A stretch of DNA of 64,000 bases from Adineta ricciae (taxonomy: Eukaryota > Rotifera > Eurotatoria > Adinetida > Adinetidae), in assembly GCA_905250025.1 (NCBI GenBank), contig CAJNOJ010000007.1, positions 186,001 through 250,000 of the forward strand, written 5' to 3'. This document shows positions 23,975 to 35,669 of this stretch, piece after piece. The position numbers and the translations under genes were made by a program. Positions within the stretch are counted from its first letter, which is position 1. The number at the start of each line of letters is the position of its first letter. The notes beneath the pieces are model-generated. The model did not search any database and was not told where the DNA came from. It was given only the letters and a program-made list of their open reading frames with translations.

Positions 23975-26355
23975 TCAAATAAATATTTTAATAGAATTAA
24001 GTAGGCGGCGAACAGGTCTCACAGCAACTAAGCGCACTTCCATCACTTGATTTTCCAATTGATCTAATTGTTGACTATAATATTGGATCCAAGTCAAGAT
24101 CGGCCAGGAATTCATCGAATTGTTCTTGTCCTGATGTTGGGCTCGTTTCGAACCGTAATCTAACACTGTCAAACCGATCCGACCGACCTGAGCAAGATTT
24201 TTCGAGAGCTGCTCGATGTCTTGTCCCCACACTTGTTTTATTTTACCGATGTTCGGATCATCGAAGAGAGAGTTCAGACGAATGTGATTGAGAGACCATT
24301 TTTGAAACACACCATGTAAAACGTTGTGGTTAATAGGAGAATTTTCTAATTTCCAGATAGGTTCACTCACAGCCTGAAGAGCGTCAATAAAAGTTGTCAA
24401 TGGAACAAGAGCGTGATATTTTTGACTTTGAGCACGTGGTTCAAAACCACCTGGTTCACAAGCATCAGCTAAAATCATTAGCGGATGCAGAAGGTCCTTC
24501 TTTTTATTGGAATCACCGAATAAATTCTCTAGTCGACTTTTGTATAGAGATAAATGCGTAAGACCGATTTGTAAATCATCGAGTAAATGATTCATACGAA
24601 ACAGACGTTCATACATGGATAGTGTATCATTCATGGACGACGGCGACCAAAAACGCTCGGCAATAGCTAATAAGCGTGGCCATAAACGAGAGTCGACGGT
24701 ATCTTGTGAGACATATTCACTCCACATGCAAGCTTCACCGCCGAGAATATGACTTTGTTGTTCTTTATTGAATAACCATAGTTCGTCATCTAGTATCGGA
24801 TCGTTTTTATAATGAAAGTCTGTGGAAGAAAGGTGATCAAGGTAATAGCCAGTTGAAAGTAAACCTCGATAGCCTTTGTCAATTGTTTCAGTGAGAGACT
24901 TTCGACTTTTCCATGACTGTATAATTGCCTTTTTATCGAGGCCTGATTTTTCACCAACTTGATCGAGTATTTCTTCCCAACCAATCATCACTTTGTTATA
25001 TTTCTTCAGCATGGCTTGAACGCGTCGATTAAAATAAGCTTGTAAACCGTACTTATCTTTTAAGTTTTGTTGTTGAATAAATCGTTGAATGGATTGCGAT
25101 TGTGCCCATTGAGTACCTTCAACTTCATCACCGCCGATATGAAAATACGGGTCTGGAAATAATTCAGTCATTTCACGGAGGACTTTGTCGATAAATGTGT
25201 ATGTCGTTTCTTTTGTTGGATCCATAGTTGATTTTAACATTCCCCATCGTATACTTATTTCATATCGAGTTTGCTCAGCAGCTAAATTAGGATAGCCAAC
25301 GAACCAACTAAAACGAATAAAGCAATAAACTAAGATCTTTGACACAGTGTACTTTCTATTCAATGACACTTATTCGCAGAACATGAATTTATTATACTGA
25401 GAATAATACATAATCATATTCCACTCAAAAAGTATTCGCTTTTTTGCTATAGTCAGAGAAATTACCTTGTCGTATGACCTGGAATATCAAATTCGGGTAT
25501 CAGACGAATACGTCGCTGGGCAGCATAATCCACCAGATATCGAATATCTTTTTGACTAAAGTAATCTTTTCGATCGTGTAATAATGGATATACCAGACTT
25601 TCAACACGAAAACCTTGATCATCTGACAGATGCAAATGAAGAACATTCATTTTACTCAGTTCCATTGCATTCAATGTTCGTTCGATGACTGGTATCGGCA
25701 TCCAATGTCGAGAAACATCCAGCAATAGACCACGCCATGGAAATCGGGGTCGATCAACGATATTCACACAGGGAATAAAAACTGTGCCTGATGACTTGTC
25801 TCGTTCGATCAGTTGGACGAATGTTGAAAGGCCTCGAACGATACCTGTCAATGTAATTGCTGATAGCGACGATTCAGTCTCTGTGACATTGAGTATATAA
25901 GATTCGTCTTCGTTGAGTTCAGGATAGCTATCCCTTTTACAATTTTGCGAACCGCAATAGATAGTTAGTCTGTTCTCAGGGTTCGACGAAGAAGCTAGTT
26001 CGACTTTTATTGAAAGCTTTGTTAACGTTGAGATGTATGTCGAATAACGCTTAAGTGCTAAATCAAGATACTTCGAAGATTTTTCATTTGAGACTAGACG
26101 AAATTGGTCGGTTATTACGAATTTGGAATATTCAGTGCGAACGAATGCCGGCATAGGAATAAGTTTGATGCCATTTGATACGGGATTAAAATTAAAACCA
26201 CGAAAGGCATAATCCTGATAACGTTCATGATTAACATCATTTCGACTTATAAATAACTGCTGGTTGGCATTTCGTATTAGTAGATACAGAATAAATATGA
26301 AATTAATAACTAATGATAACAATAATATTTTAAAAAGAAATACAGGTCGAAGCAT
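23975..26355 (-). CDS. GH20 beta-N-acetylhexosaminidase, bacterial-type, membrane-anchored
   Basis: Removes terminal N-acetylglucosamine or N-acetylgalactosamine from glycans, using substrate-assisted catalysis. Exons 25466-26355 and 23975-25307 flank a 158-nt intron and give 740 residues. Residues about 6-26 form a signal anchor (FKILLLSLVINFIFILYLLI), predicting a type II protein. A GH20b-like N-domain follows, then the barrel: RGLLLDVSRHWM, LHLHLSDDQGFRVES and FDIPGHTT, with the intron right after PGHTT. The catalytic Asp-Glu pair is in YFHIGGDEVEGTQW (about D357-E358). Downstream are MIGWEEIL, AIIQSWKS and GEACMWSE. The segment SWFVGYPNLAA..TMDPTKETTY..DPYFHIGGDEV resembles bacterial GH20 enzymes (as I recall them, acidobacterial-type) more than animal lysosomal HEXA/HEXB, which read like YVHLGGDEV. 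The intron and AT-rich codons argue for a resident nuclear gene rather than contamination. Horizontal origin is inference. Confidence 0.93.
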
Positions 26356-28243
26356 ACTAAATTGAAAGAAAAAAAAACTTGTTCGATAAAATGTATATAC
26401 TGTTGATGTATAATACCTGTCTTCGTATAAACATTGGCTGGCGTATGTAATTGATATAATATTTTATCTGGAATGATTTGGCCGATATCAATTATTTTTT
26501 TCGTCAGACAGAGTGCAACAGATGGAGTTTATCGTATGAATCGGAAAAGAAACCCTTACTCTGCATCGGTAAAAGCACTACGATATTCAGTAGGAGTACA
26601 AGTAAATTTAAATCAAGATTGGCATACGTAAATTTACTTATCTCTTAAGAAAAGAAACGCACATCACGTCTCTTAACTAAATATCAGTTTTCTTTTCTTT
26701 ACGAAAAGATTATGCCCTTAAATACAACCTAATTCATTGTTGTTATTTATTACACGCGTCATATGTAATAAAAACGAAGGTATGCGAAGTTTATTTATTT
26801 ATTTCTCTATATTTCCACATAAGCCATAAAAAAGTAACGATATCTTTTTGTACTTAGTTTGTCGCTGAAGAAAATGGATTGGGGAATAATACGATGGTGG
26901 AGTAGCGAATGGTGGCCTCGAAAAAAAAATGAAAATACTACTGAAATAATAAAAAAAGAAGGAAGGGTAAGAAAACAACGCAACGTGTGCTGTGCATTTT
27001 CATTTGCTTTTGATAGAATTATATCACGGGTATGGTAAAATGACGAAGCCGAATTTAATCTGCGCAAACGAATGCGAAGCAAAACTCGAAATTCATGCGA
27101 AAGAACGAACTAAATCCTATGTATTGTGACATAATAAGTACCCAACAAATTCAAGTTGATCGTAGGACGTAATCCAGCGTATTTGTCCTTTCTGTGTCGA
27201 TGCGGTAAATTTATAAATCAACACATACGAAGAGCGCGAAAAGAAATTAATCGAATTTCGATTTGAAATTCTCTCGAAACTGCAATGTCAGAGTGAGACT
27301 CACGAACGCACTGCAACATCGTCTATTTGCAACATCATATTGTCTAACCTATAAAGTACTCTTTTCTTTCTTTATCTCCCCACCCTTGAAAAGATTTATC
27401 AGTATTTTAACCGAATTTATATGTGTGTTGCTAAAATTCATCCTAACAAATAGGTTACGTGCAATATTTTCAAACAGAAATGACAGTTGAAAAATAAATA
27501 CTTCCGTTGAGACTTCATTTTCTTTCTCAATTATTTTCTAGGAACTATTTTAGTAATTTGACCTACCGATATGATCATTCTTGTTGTATTTACATATTAC
27601 GACGAAAAAAAAAGTCCGGTTGAATGAAATGCTGATGATTTTTATACTTTCTACATTAAACGTCACTGTTCTGTAGGAGACCATTAGTAAAAATAGATGA
27701 CTATGTGAGTTCGACATCTGTTTCTTACCCTCGTTTAATTTTCTTGCTTCTTTGCCAGTCAAACATTTTTACCTTTAAGAAATATTCTTTCACTCACTTT
27801 CTTCTCTTCTCTCTCTCTCTTTTCTTCTGTTTTGTTTATCTCCAGCAACTTTTGTCACTCAACAATCTATTCAACCAGCTCTTTGAAAAGAGAAAGTAAT
27901 GTGAGCATTACACAATAGAAAAAGAAAACTGCATAACATGTTGGTTGATATTCAATTGAAATTTCTTCTTTTAAAAGACCTTGAAACGCGGAGCACAGCT
28001 CTTTCCCTACCCACTTCTTTATATTAAAAATGAATTTGAGAAGAAAAAGGAAACATGTCATGCCCATTTGGAAAACGACTAATTTAGTCGGATTGGAAAC
28101 GGCGAAAGAAGAAAAAAGAAATTTGAAAGCACCGAAGAATTGCAGTGTATATAAATGAAAGAAGACCGTTTAGAAGTTTGTTAGTTACAGTGTAATTTTC
28201 TCAATTCTAAGAGTAACATTTTACAGCACGTATAATTGTCGCC
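26356..28243. other. intergenic, GH20 to PLAC8-family gene
   Basis: 1.9 kb of AT-rich sequence, 5' flanks of two divergent genes. ORFs at 26807-27082, 27263-27490 and 27550-27762 have no supporting features. Confidence 0.5.
28148..28155 (+). promoter_or_regulatory. TATA box of the PLAC8-family gene
   Basis: TATATAAA lies 96 bases upstream of the ATG at 28244. The start itself has a good Kozak context (gtcgccATGG). A pyrimidine-rich stretch between them could be the leader. Confidence 0.5.
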
Positions 28244-28747
28244 ATGGCATATCCACATAATCAACCTTCATACATAACGGGGCAGCCTGGTGGTCAAGGA
28301 GCCACAATAGGTGATCCATTCCGACAGCCCGAGTACGAATGGTCAACTGGTTTATGTGATTGTTGCGAAGATATGAGTCAATGTAGGTTAAAAGAGTGAA
28401 AATTGAATGAACACTATTAAGAAATGTTCTTTCTTTCTTTCTTTCTTTCATAGGTTGCTACGCATACTTTTGTTGGCCATGTTTTCTAGGTACGTTGGCA
28501 CATAAAATCAATGAATCTAGTGTATCTTGCTGCTTCGTACCGAATGTTCTCTCCGTTTATCGAATGAAAATTCGATCGACGTTAAAAATTCGAGTAAGCT
28601 TCATATTTAATAATAAGTCATCTTTTGTTCCTAATGATTCCATACAAATAGGGTGGTGCATGTAATGATTGCTGTGTTGTACTCTGCTGTCCATTCTGTG
28701 CTGGTGTACAAATGACAAATGAGCTGCATAATCGTGGTCTGGCATAA
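28244..28747 (+). CDS. PLAC8/cornifelin-family cysteine-rich protein
   Basis: Three exons, 28244-28382, 28454-28593 and 28652-28747, make a complete 124-residue protein. The N-terminus is proline/glutamine/glycine-rich (QPSYITGQPGGQGA). The PLAC8 domain spans about residues 33-118: WSTGLCDCCEDMSQCCYAYF, then CWPCFLGTLAHKI, and GGACNDCCVVLCCPFC with the terminal CAGVQMTNELHNRG. These CCxxxxCPC-like clusters define the family (PLAC8, cornifelin, plant FW2.2/PCR). Members are small membrane-associated proteins implicated in cell size control or metal transport; the role here is unknown. Splice sites are GT-AG, and the first acceptor follows a (CTTT)n pyrimidine tract. Length is typical. Confidence 0.93.
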
Positions 28748-29704
28748 ACGTCTAGACGAAACTCAACTGATATCCCCAGAAAACACCTATATACTTCCTT
28801 TGACCAATGATAATTCATCAATAAAACATATTTTTTTCCAAAAGTGTCACAGTCAAACAAACATATTCTGTCGTTTGCATGACGTTCCTTCGGCTCCGAC
28901 GGTATTAATAAGTGCTTGAACAGGCAAATTAAACAAGGAAAAACTATTCTATCCTTTAAAAAAAGAACAATTTTCCGCAATAGTACAGCTTTTTTGTATG
29001 GAATCGATATTCATAGAAAAATTGCACTCAGCATATGCAGGCACCAAAGAATGTCAAATGCTATCGCAATAATTCTTTACAGAGGTGTTTTTTGATATAG
29101 CAAGAAAATATCTTAAATTAATTTCAGACAATATTACGAATAAGCGTCGAATCGACATGTATTTGTCCCGAGAGTATTGTCGACGACTTCACACAGTGTA
29201 AACATACGTGTTTTCACATGTAGAATACCAAACGTTTGTATGTAGGTCATCTCGAACGCGAATATATGAATTTTATTAGTCAATAGCTTCATGCTAGTTG
29301 ACAAGATCGGCACGTTGACATGAGTATTGTCATGTTTCGATAAAAATGCATATATATCTCTCTTTCACACTGCCATTGCCAAGCGTTAAACTGGAGCATC
29401 TCTATGTATCTTTAGTATATTTACAGTATGAGTACTGTTCGATTGAGATTCTAAGCTTAAAACTATTTACAGAATATAGGCACACATACAGAAATGAAGA
29501 TGATTTACAAAATGGTTTGTTATGCTCTTTCCACTGTGTCTATTAATATTTAAAATATTTCTGTAAGTCCCTGTAAAAGTATTCAGTTGAAAATTTAATC
29601 GTAAAAGAAACAAGAAATGACGTTAATAGTCTGTTGTTTCATGATTTGTGAGCCATTTTTGTTAATTGAACTTGTGAAGAACCGGCAGTACTTAACGAAA
29701 CTAT
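28748..29704. other. intergenic, convergent 3' flanks
   Basis: Between two converging genes. The plus ORF at 29346-29546 shows nothing recognisable; antisense ORFs over the PLAC8 gene are shadows. Confidence 0.5.
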
Positions 29705-30028
29705 TTACTCGAGTTCATCTTCTTCTGATTGCCTTCGTGTACGTCGATCTTTCGATGAAGCATTCTCATTTTGTCTACCATTTGAACGTTGTATAAACCA
29801 TTGGTGATTAAATCGATTGCTAACGGATGTATCGTGCCAACACCAGCAATATCGACTGAATAGATTCACCCAGAGTAGAACAAGGAAGACGCCAACCATA
29901 AAAGCAATACCAGCTATGTATATCGTGCTAACAACAGTTCGTGTTCGAGCTGGCGGTGACGAAAAAGGTAATGTAGCCAATTTTGTACTGTTTTCCAACA
30001 TTGAGAAATTTTGTCGTTGCTCGTTCAT
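29705..30028 (-). CDS. small single-pass membrane protein, unknown
   Basis: One exon, 107 residues, not recognised. A polar N-terminus with an N-glycosylation site (MLENSTK) precedes a basic RTRT and a strong transmembrane segment of about 23 residues (residues 35-57, IYIAGIAFMVGVFLVLLWV). After it come Cys-rich CWCW and a charged tail, RRTRRQSEEDELE. With Arg residues before the segment, either orientation is possible. The clean membrane segment, full ORF and normal codon use support a real gene; absence of a homologue that I know lowers confidence. Confidence 0.5.
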   Translation of the reverse strand: MNEQRQNFSMLENSTKLATLPFSSPPARTRTVVSTIYIAGIAFMVGVFLVLLWVNLFSRYCWCWHDTSVSNRFNHQWFIQRSNGRQNENASSKDRRTRRQSEEDELE

Positions 30029-31658
30029 CTCTTTATTTAGTCAAATAATTTGTTTGTCGGAGCAGTTGGGTCAATGATTAATAAGCAGTTTAGTCGAGTG
30101 TCGATCGCTAATCGTATCATAATTTCGTCCGTAAAGGATTGAGAAAAACAAAATAATCAGCCAATATGTGCTTCAACTCTTTAGATGGATGTTTATATAT
30201 GTATTGAGTGTGATAATATCTTCGAACGATTATTACTACTAGATAGCGAAGCAAACGACGGATAATAATGTCGATCTAAAAAAGAAAAACGCTTTCTCTT
30301 CGTGTATATATACGCTCTCTTGTTCTCACAGTCGATAGAGATTATATACAATTCCCTGCTCTATTCTATCGTGTTTAACAGAAGGAGAAAATAGATAGCT
30401 AGATAGATATATGAGAGTGAAAAAACGTGAAAGAAAAAAGGAAAGAACCCTTCTCAGTATTGACAATAGCTTCCGTTACCTTGTCTTCTTTGTCTTTTGT
30501 TCTCTCTATGAATGATGAACAAAAACGAAGATTACAAAGATGGTTAGACACATTGTTAGATTGTTCCGAAATCAAACAAAGAGATAATCATCTCGTTCTA
30601 TACGAACAACGCTACCGCCTGGTTTTCTGACCTAGTTGTTAATTTGTTGATGACGCGTATTCAGCGCTGCCTTGGTAAATAGAAATATTCTTATTACTTT
30701 CGTGACTATGTTGTAATTATTTTTTGTTACTTGTAATCAACTATATAATATGCTGACGTGCGTGTTAGAAAGTCTTCCCCTTGTTCACGACACGACGAAT
30801 GAATGTGTGTAGAGAGTGAAAATAAATTCTTTTACTAATGGGAAAACATTCCATCAATTTCATTTATCATTGCCATTCGAACAATCAACTGTGCATTAAC
30901 AATATTAATAAATCATCATGATCTAGATGTATTTTCTTATTCTTAGTTTTGGTTTGCGTCGTGGTCGACTATTTTTTAAACAAATCTTGAATGATGCTCA
31001 TTGTGAAGCTTCTGATCGTTCAGCAGATGCAAGTGTTGCTCTGCAACTAGAGTTTCTTTTTGTACTCTGTAGTTTTTCGATAATTAGGCACATATGAATA
31101 TCAAGTGAGTTTTAAAATTAATTGATTCGTTAAGACTTATCAATTCTTATTAAGTAGACGTTAATATGAAATGAGGATATGCATCATAGACTGAAGATTG
31201 CAAGACAATTTTTTTTCCGTAAATCAAATAAACGTCAACTATTATAACCTGTCTACACATCAATGACTCGATTCGATTATGAAAAATGTCTTAGTCATTA
31301 CTTTCTCTTTAAAAGCAACATTTCTCCGAAAATCTCTCTCGAACATGGGCCAAGCCAGTCAGCGAAGATTATTTTCATCGTTATTTACTGATACTATTAG
31401 TTCTGAATGTCAAATTATCGTAAATAATTATATAGACTAAACTATAGCCTGCATTGGCTATCATTGATAAGATAGACTTCGTCATATGATTACTGTATTC
31501 CGAAGAAAAGAAAAACAAGACAACAACTGTTCAGATAATATACATGAAAAGCCCAATAGACGAAAACTATGAAAGTCTTTTGTGTTCGTTATTTGTCAAC
31601 GAAAGATTATGCATTGATTTACTGTCGTTGAAAAAAAGTGACTTTGCAATCAGGACGA
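30029..31658. other. intergenic, with two weak exon-like pieces
   Basis: About 1.6 kb. Plus-strand 30508-30627 reads MNDEQKRRLQRWLDTLLDCS onward to a stop, and 30956-31100 reads FGLRRGRLFFKQILNDAHCE onward; both look peptide-like, but I could not join them in phase. The rest appears noncoding. Confidence 0.35.
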
Positions 31659-31847
31659 TTATTGGTTAAAATCGAGTGATCGTAGTATATCTCGTTTATT
31701 ATGAGGTTGCTTCAATAACTGTGACTGTAAGTGAAGAATATAGTTTGAAATGCATTGAATAAATTCCAATTCATCTTCACACTGATCTACACCTGGAACT
31801 AAATGGCGAAGTTGTTCGAAGATACTCATTGTGTGTTCGTCGTTCAT
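31659..31847 (-). CDS. Id-like helix-loop-helix protein (no basic region)
   Basis: A 62-residue single-exon ORF. Residues about 8-45 form a helix-loop-helix: MSIFEQLRHLVPG, a short loop, then ELEFIQCISNYILHLQSQLL. The LVPG-loop-E..Q..I.YI..LQ pattern matches Id/extramacrochaetae proteins (LVPTLPQNRKVSKVEILQHV then IDYI..LQ). No basic DNA-binding region precedes helix 1, which in Id proteins makes them dominant inhibitors of bHLH factors. It is about half the length of vertebrate Id proteins, with nothing N-terminal. An upstream exon cannot be excluded. Function as a bHLH antagonist is inference from family resemblance. Confidence 0.62.
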   Translation of the reverse strand: MNDEHTMSIFEQLRHLVPGVDQCEDELEFIQCISNYILHLQSQLLKQPHNKRDILRSLDFNQ

Positions 31848-32350
31848 AATTTGAAATATACAAATAGACGTATGATGCTTGTCACATAATCGTCAAACTA
31901 TGTCGAACGCACGTTGAGATGGTGAAGAGTTAGCATATAAGACATGCAAAAAAAATGAGAACTGATGAAGACGGCGAGGAAAAAAAAGAAGAAGAAGAAG
32001 AGGAAAAAAACGGATGACAACGAGCAAAGAAAAAAAAATCTCGGCGTCGTTGCTCGATTTGAACACAGAACGAACATTCATTCGGATGTATGATAGTAGT
32101 CGTTGTAGTAATAGATGGAAACGAGCAGAACGTCACTCGTGAAAGCATCAAATATTGATGCAATCTCTTTCTTTTTTTGCCCTTTTTTCTCTGTAGACAG
32201 ACAATTTGCGTTTTTTGTCACCAATCTATATGTATGTACGTATATATGAACAATGCAATGATGTACAAGAAAAAGAAAAAAAACGCAGGAAAGCAAAAAA
32301 TGAAAAAAGTCTAATGGTCTGATGAACTATTCTTTTTTGTTTCCGTATGA
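31848..32350. other. intergenic, Id-like gene to SPATA7
   Basis: About 500 bases, purine-rich around 31970-32040. The overlapping minus ORFs are low-complexity. Holds the 3' flank of SPATA7 and the promoter side of the Id-like gene. Confidence 0.5.
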
Positions 32351-34741
32351 TCAATATTCAGAATGATTGCTTTCGTCATCGTTATTGTCCTCAAAGTCAT
32401 TGCTGCCATAAGTGTCGAGATTCGAACGATTATGTGGCACAGGTGATGGACTTCGTTGTTCATCGTGCTCTTTGTTATGTTCAACATGATCATTTGAAGC
32501 TGCTTTCGTTGACTGCGAGTCAGTTAACCAATCAAGATTGTGTAAATCAGTCATCGGCTTTCGGATAGTTGCGTTGAAATTCATCGGTGGACTTGATTCG
32601 TGTTCTGTTGATGGAATTTCATCTAATTGATGGTGATCATCAGTTTTTGTTTGAAGTGATAAACGTGGTTTGGGTTTAACGGTTGTAGATGGGGATGGAA
32701 ATGAATAGTCATCGTTTGAGAGAGTGGTTTTTGATTCGTGTGTTGTGCGCGGTGTGATACTTGGCCGTTTATCAAGTTCATTCGTAGTTTGCCATGGTAA
32801 TGGAGCATTAATATCATATGATGAATAGTCTCTATCACTGTGCGGTGTTTTTGGTGTAAGTATGTGATCGTTCTTCGTGCCAGGTGCTCGAACGGGGAGA
32901 GGATCTCGGTCGAAAACAGTAGCTTTGTGCACGGAAGCGTATGTATCGGGTTCTATATATAAGAAAAACAGTTGCTTGAGTATTGATAGCACCAAGAGAG
33001 ATTATTTTACTTCGTGATGATCGAACGCCAAGATCTTCTTTCAGTGCTTCGAGAAGTCCACGAAGACGACGCTAGAAAGGTATAATGTAAGCCTCTGAGA
33101 AAAAACACACTCAGTAGAATGCAACAAACCTCATCAAGTGTTCCTCGATTACGATCAATGTGAATTTCGAATAGTTTTTCGATCGCTGGTTCAGTGGTAA
33201 GGTTCTTTCGTATAATAGCATCAGTGATTTCTTGCATAAATTTGACATATTGTAAACGTTCTTGTCTGTAAACGAAGAATAGAAATGCGTTTGATTATTC
33301 AAGAAAAAATTGCTTCGTAAAACGTACTCGGATAGGCCATACTGTTTTAACATATCATCCGAGTGTTTTCTACATAGAAGATCAATGCGTAATAGAAATT
33401 GTTCTACACTAATTTACCTTAACGGTGGATCTGTAGTTAGTTTGGCTTTTCTGATTTTCTTTTCCACATTATTTCGGAGCTCCATACTTCTATTCAATTG
33501 GTCTCTAAAACAAAACAAGTCATTTTAACAAATCCGTTCCTCCGAATCAAACAAATTAGTGTCTACGAAAACGGGTATGATAAACATGCAGGTTTTTCTA
33601 CTTCGTTGTTTCTATACTTGCCTAACACGACGAATACTGTTTAGAGAGAAGGAAAATAGATATTTTTACGTATAGAAAAAGAGAAAGATGCGCTTCTTTA
33701 TTCTTGTTATGTTCTAACCTTAATGCCAGTTGTTCGTCTTCTTTTCGTTTGTTTTCATCCGGAACATTTACTTGCTGCGTTCTTGCTGGTTCTTTGGCTG
33801 CACTCGCCGGGCGAGATTTGGTTTTCGAGGGTGGATTATAATATTTATTGTTATTACGTAAAAATGAATCACCGTCACGTTTAACTAAACGTGGTTGATG
33901 TTCTTCGGGATCGGGTTGAGAGAAAAAATCCGGATGTTTATCAAGAACATCAGCACTGCTTTTGTTTCGTTCAGTAGACGTCATCTTTCCTAGCGCGGTC
34001 ATGGCTGTCAGTGCTTGCGAAAGAACACCTCTGAATAGGATAGAAAAGTAAAGCCGATCGATTAATTACTCATTGGAAAAAAATTGTCTACCCGCCGAAC
34101 AATTTGTTTGCAATGTCACCATCGTTCGAAACATTTCGATTAAGATTTTGCGTTGATCCATTCATATTCAAAGAACGTGTCATCGTACGAGCTGATCCAA
34201 TACTTCTCGAACGTGCACGGAAAGTCGTCGGCTAGGACAAGACAAAATCGTTGGGAAAGCAACCAAAATCCTATCTACCTGAGATTGAACATTTCGACGT
34301 GTAGCACTCGCGCTTTGACTTGATCTTCCACGTGGTGTTGCTGCAAGGCTACCACCAGCTAATTGTCCGAGCATATTCTGAGTATACACCAACTGAGCCA
34401 ATTCTTTTCGAGCTCGGTCGCGACATTTTTGACCTAAGATCATCGCTTTCGGTGGTTTAGAATCGATAGCAGCTAGAATAAAAAAACAAACTACATCGAA
34501 CAAAAGAAATATCTTGGAGAATTCTTACATTTGGCACCATTCATTCGTCGATAATGGTTTCTCATATGATCGCTAACAATCGTTTGTTTGACAAGACTGT
34601 TTTCTGTTGGCTGGAGAACTATTAAATCAACTTGATCATTACCAATAGGCCATAAAAAATGAACTCACCACTACTTTTAAGCCCATACAACCCTTTGCCA
34701 GGCCAATTAACTGTACTACTGAGTAAATCTGAATTGGACAT
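32351..34741 (-). CDS. SPATA7: SPATA7 homologue, ciliary connecting-cilium protein
   Basis: About 550-600 residues in roughly eleven exons with short introns; human SPATA7 is 599. The ATG at 34739-34741 starts MSNSDLLSSTVNWPGKGLYG. The next exon gives VSDHMRNHYRRMNGAKSAID, matching human VKNHMAVHYNKILSAKAAVD. The exon at about 33720-34030 has ADVLDKHPDFFSQ and DSFLRNNNKYYNPP, matching LLDKHSELFS and SFLSQYRYYTPA. The exons at 33010-33270 have YVKFMQEITDAIIRKNL, IEKLFEIHIDRN and RGLLEALKEDLG, matching FIEDVTDEIL, LERLFERHIKQN and LLHVLKVDLG. The last long exon is a disordered Ser/Pro/Asp tail. In vertebrates SPATA7 works in the photoreceptor connecting cilium; in a ciliated invertebrate a transition-zone role is likely. 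It is divergent from the YAP gene. Confidence 0.88.
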
Positions 34742-35669
34742 TTCGGATCTTGGACCGTTATAAGTAGAAATGAAAATCTAAAAATATAATTTATATGCCT
34801 GCATAGGAATACATCAAATTCAGTTGATTAATTTTCAAGATATATTCTGGTCATAAAATACGAAGCAAACAGCTCTCGAAAATATATTCGTACTTGAAGT
34901 ATATCTGTGTGCGAGAGGAAAAAACGAAAGAAATTATTAAACTGATGACAATTGTGCATGTGATCTCACAATCATCATAAGGGAAAGGTAAAGCATAGAT
35001 CTTTTTTACACGCAGAATTAACATTAGAGACATAGAATATTCATTGAAGACAGGTAAAAGCGCGCAGAGGGAATGACTGTGCAAGCGTGAAGAATCTGCG
35101 AGCAATTACACCTGTGAACTTCAATCACAGACGAAAAGTAGGTGATTTCTATGCCGAATTTCATCGGCAATTTAGACATGCGATGTTTCTTACTTCAATG
35201 AATTTTTACATCTTCTTTTTTCTTTTTCCGAACAGATTAATTAAATCATCACTATGCACTGCGAGTTACTCACTTTAGTTTACAGAAAGAGAAAAAAAAC
35301 ATCGTGATCTATGTCTCTAAGGAAATAGCCTCTTTGATGATTCGTTGATTTCATTGGATGTATGCTACTAGCGAATCATGTCGAAACGAAAGGAAAAAGT
35401 GTGACCAGCTGAGCGGAGTGATCATTCGTTTGAAAAAAAAACGAACAGAAGGTGTTCTTGACCAACGGACATATGCATAAGTTAATGACAGATTGATGTA
35501 TATCCTTCTTTTTCTTTTCTCACCTGCCATTTCCGTCTTCGACGTTGACACATCTGAATAAATTATAGCTTTTCATCGCACATTGTTTTTTTGGTCATTT
35601 TCTCGTCATTTTAAGATACAGGAGAAATCTAACAACACGTGCTGATATCCTACTGAACGGACGTGATCG
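34742..35669. promoter_or_regulatory. divergent promoter region, SPATA7 and YAP
   Basis: The 928 bases between the two start codons must hold both 5' leaders and promoters. Small ORFs on both strands here are not convincing. No clear TATA box chosen. Confidence 0.45.

Noticed and set aside
25308-25369. Methionine-started extension of the second GH20 exon
   Set aside because: It is intron sequence; splicing at 25307/25466 restores PGHTTSWFVGYP.
28618-28980. 120-codon minus ORF
   Set aside because: Antisense across the last PLAC8-family exon and its 3' flank.
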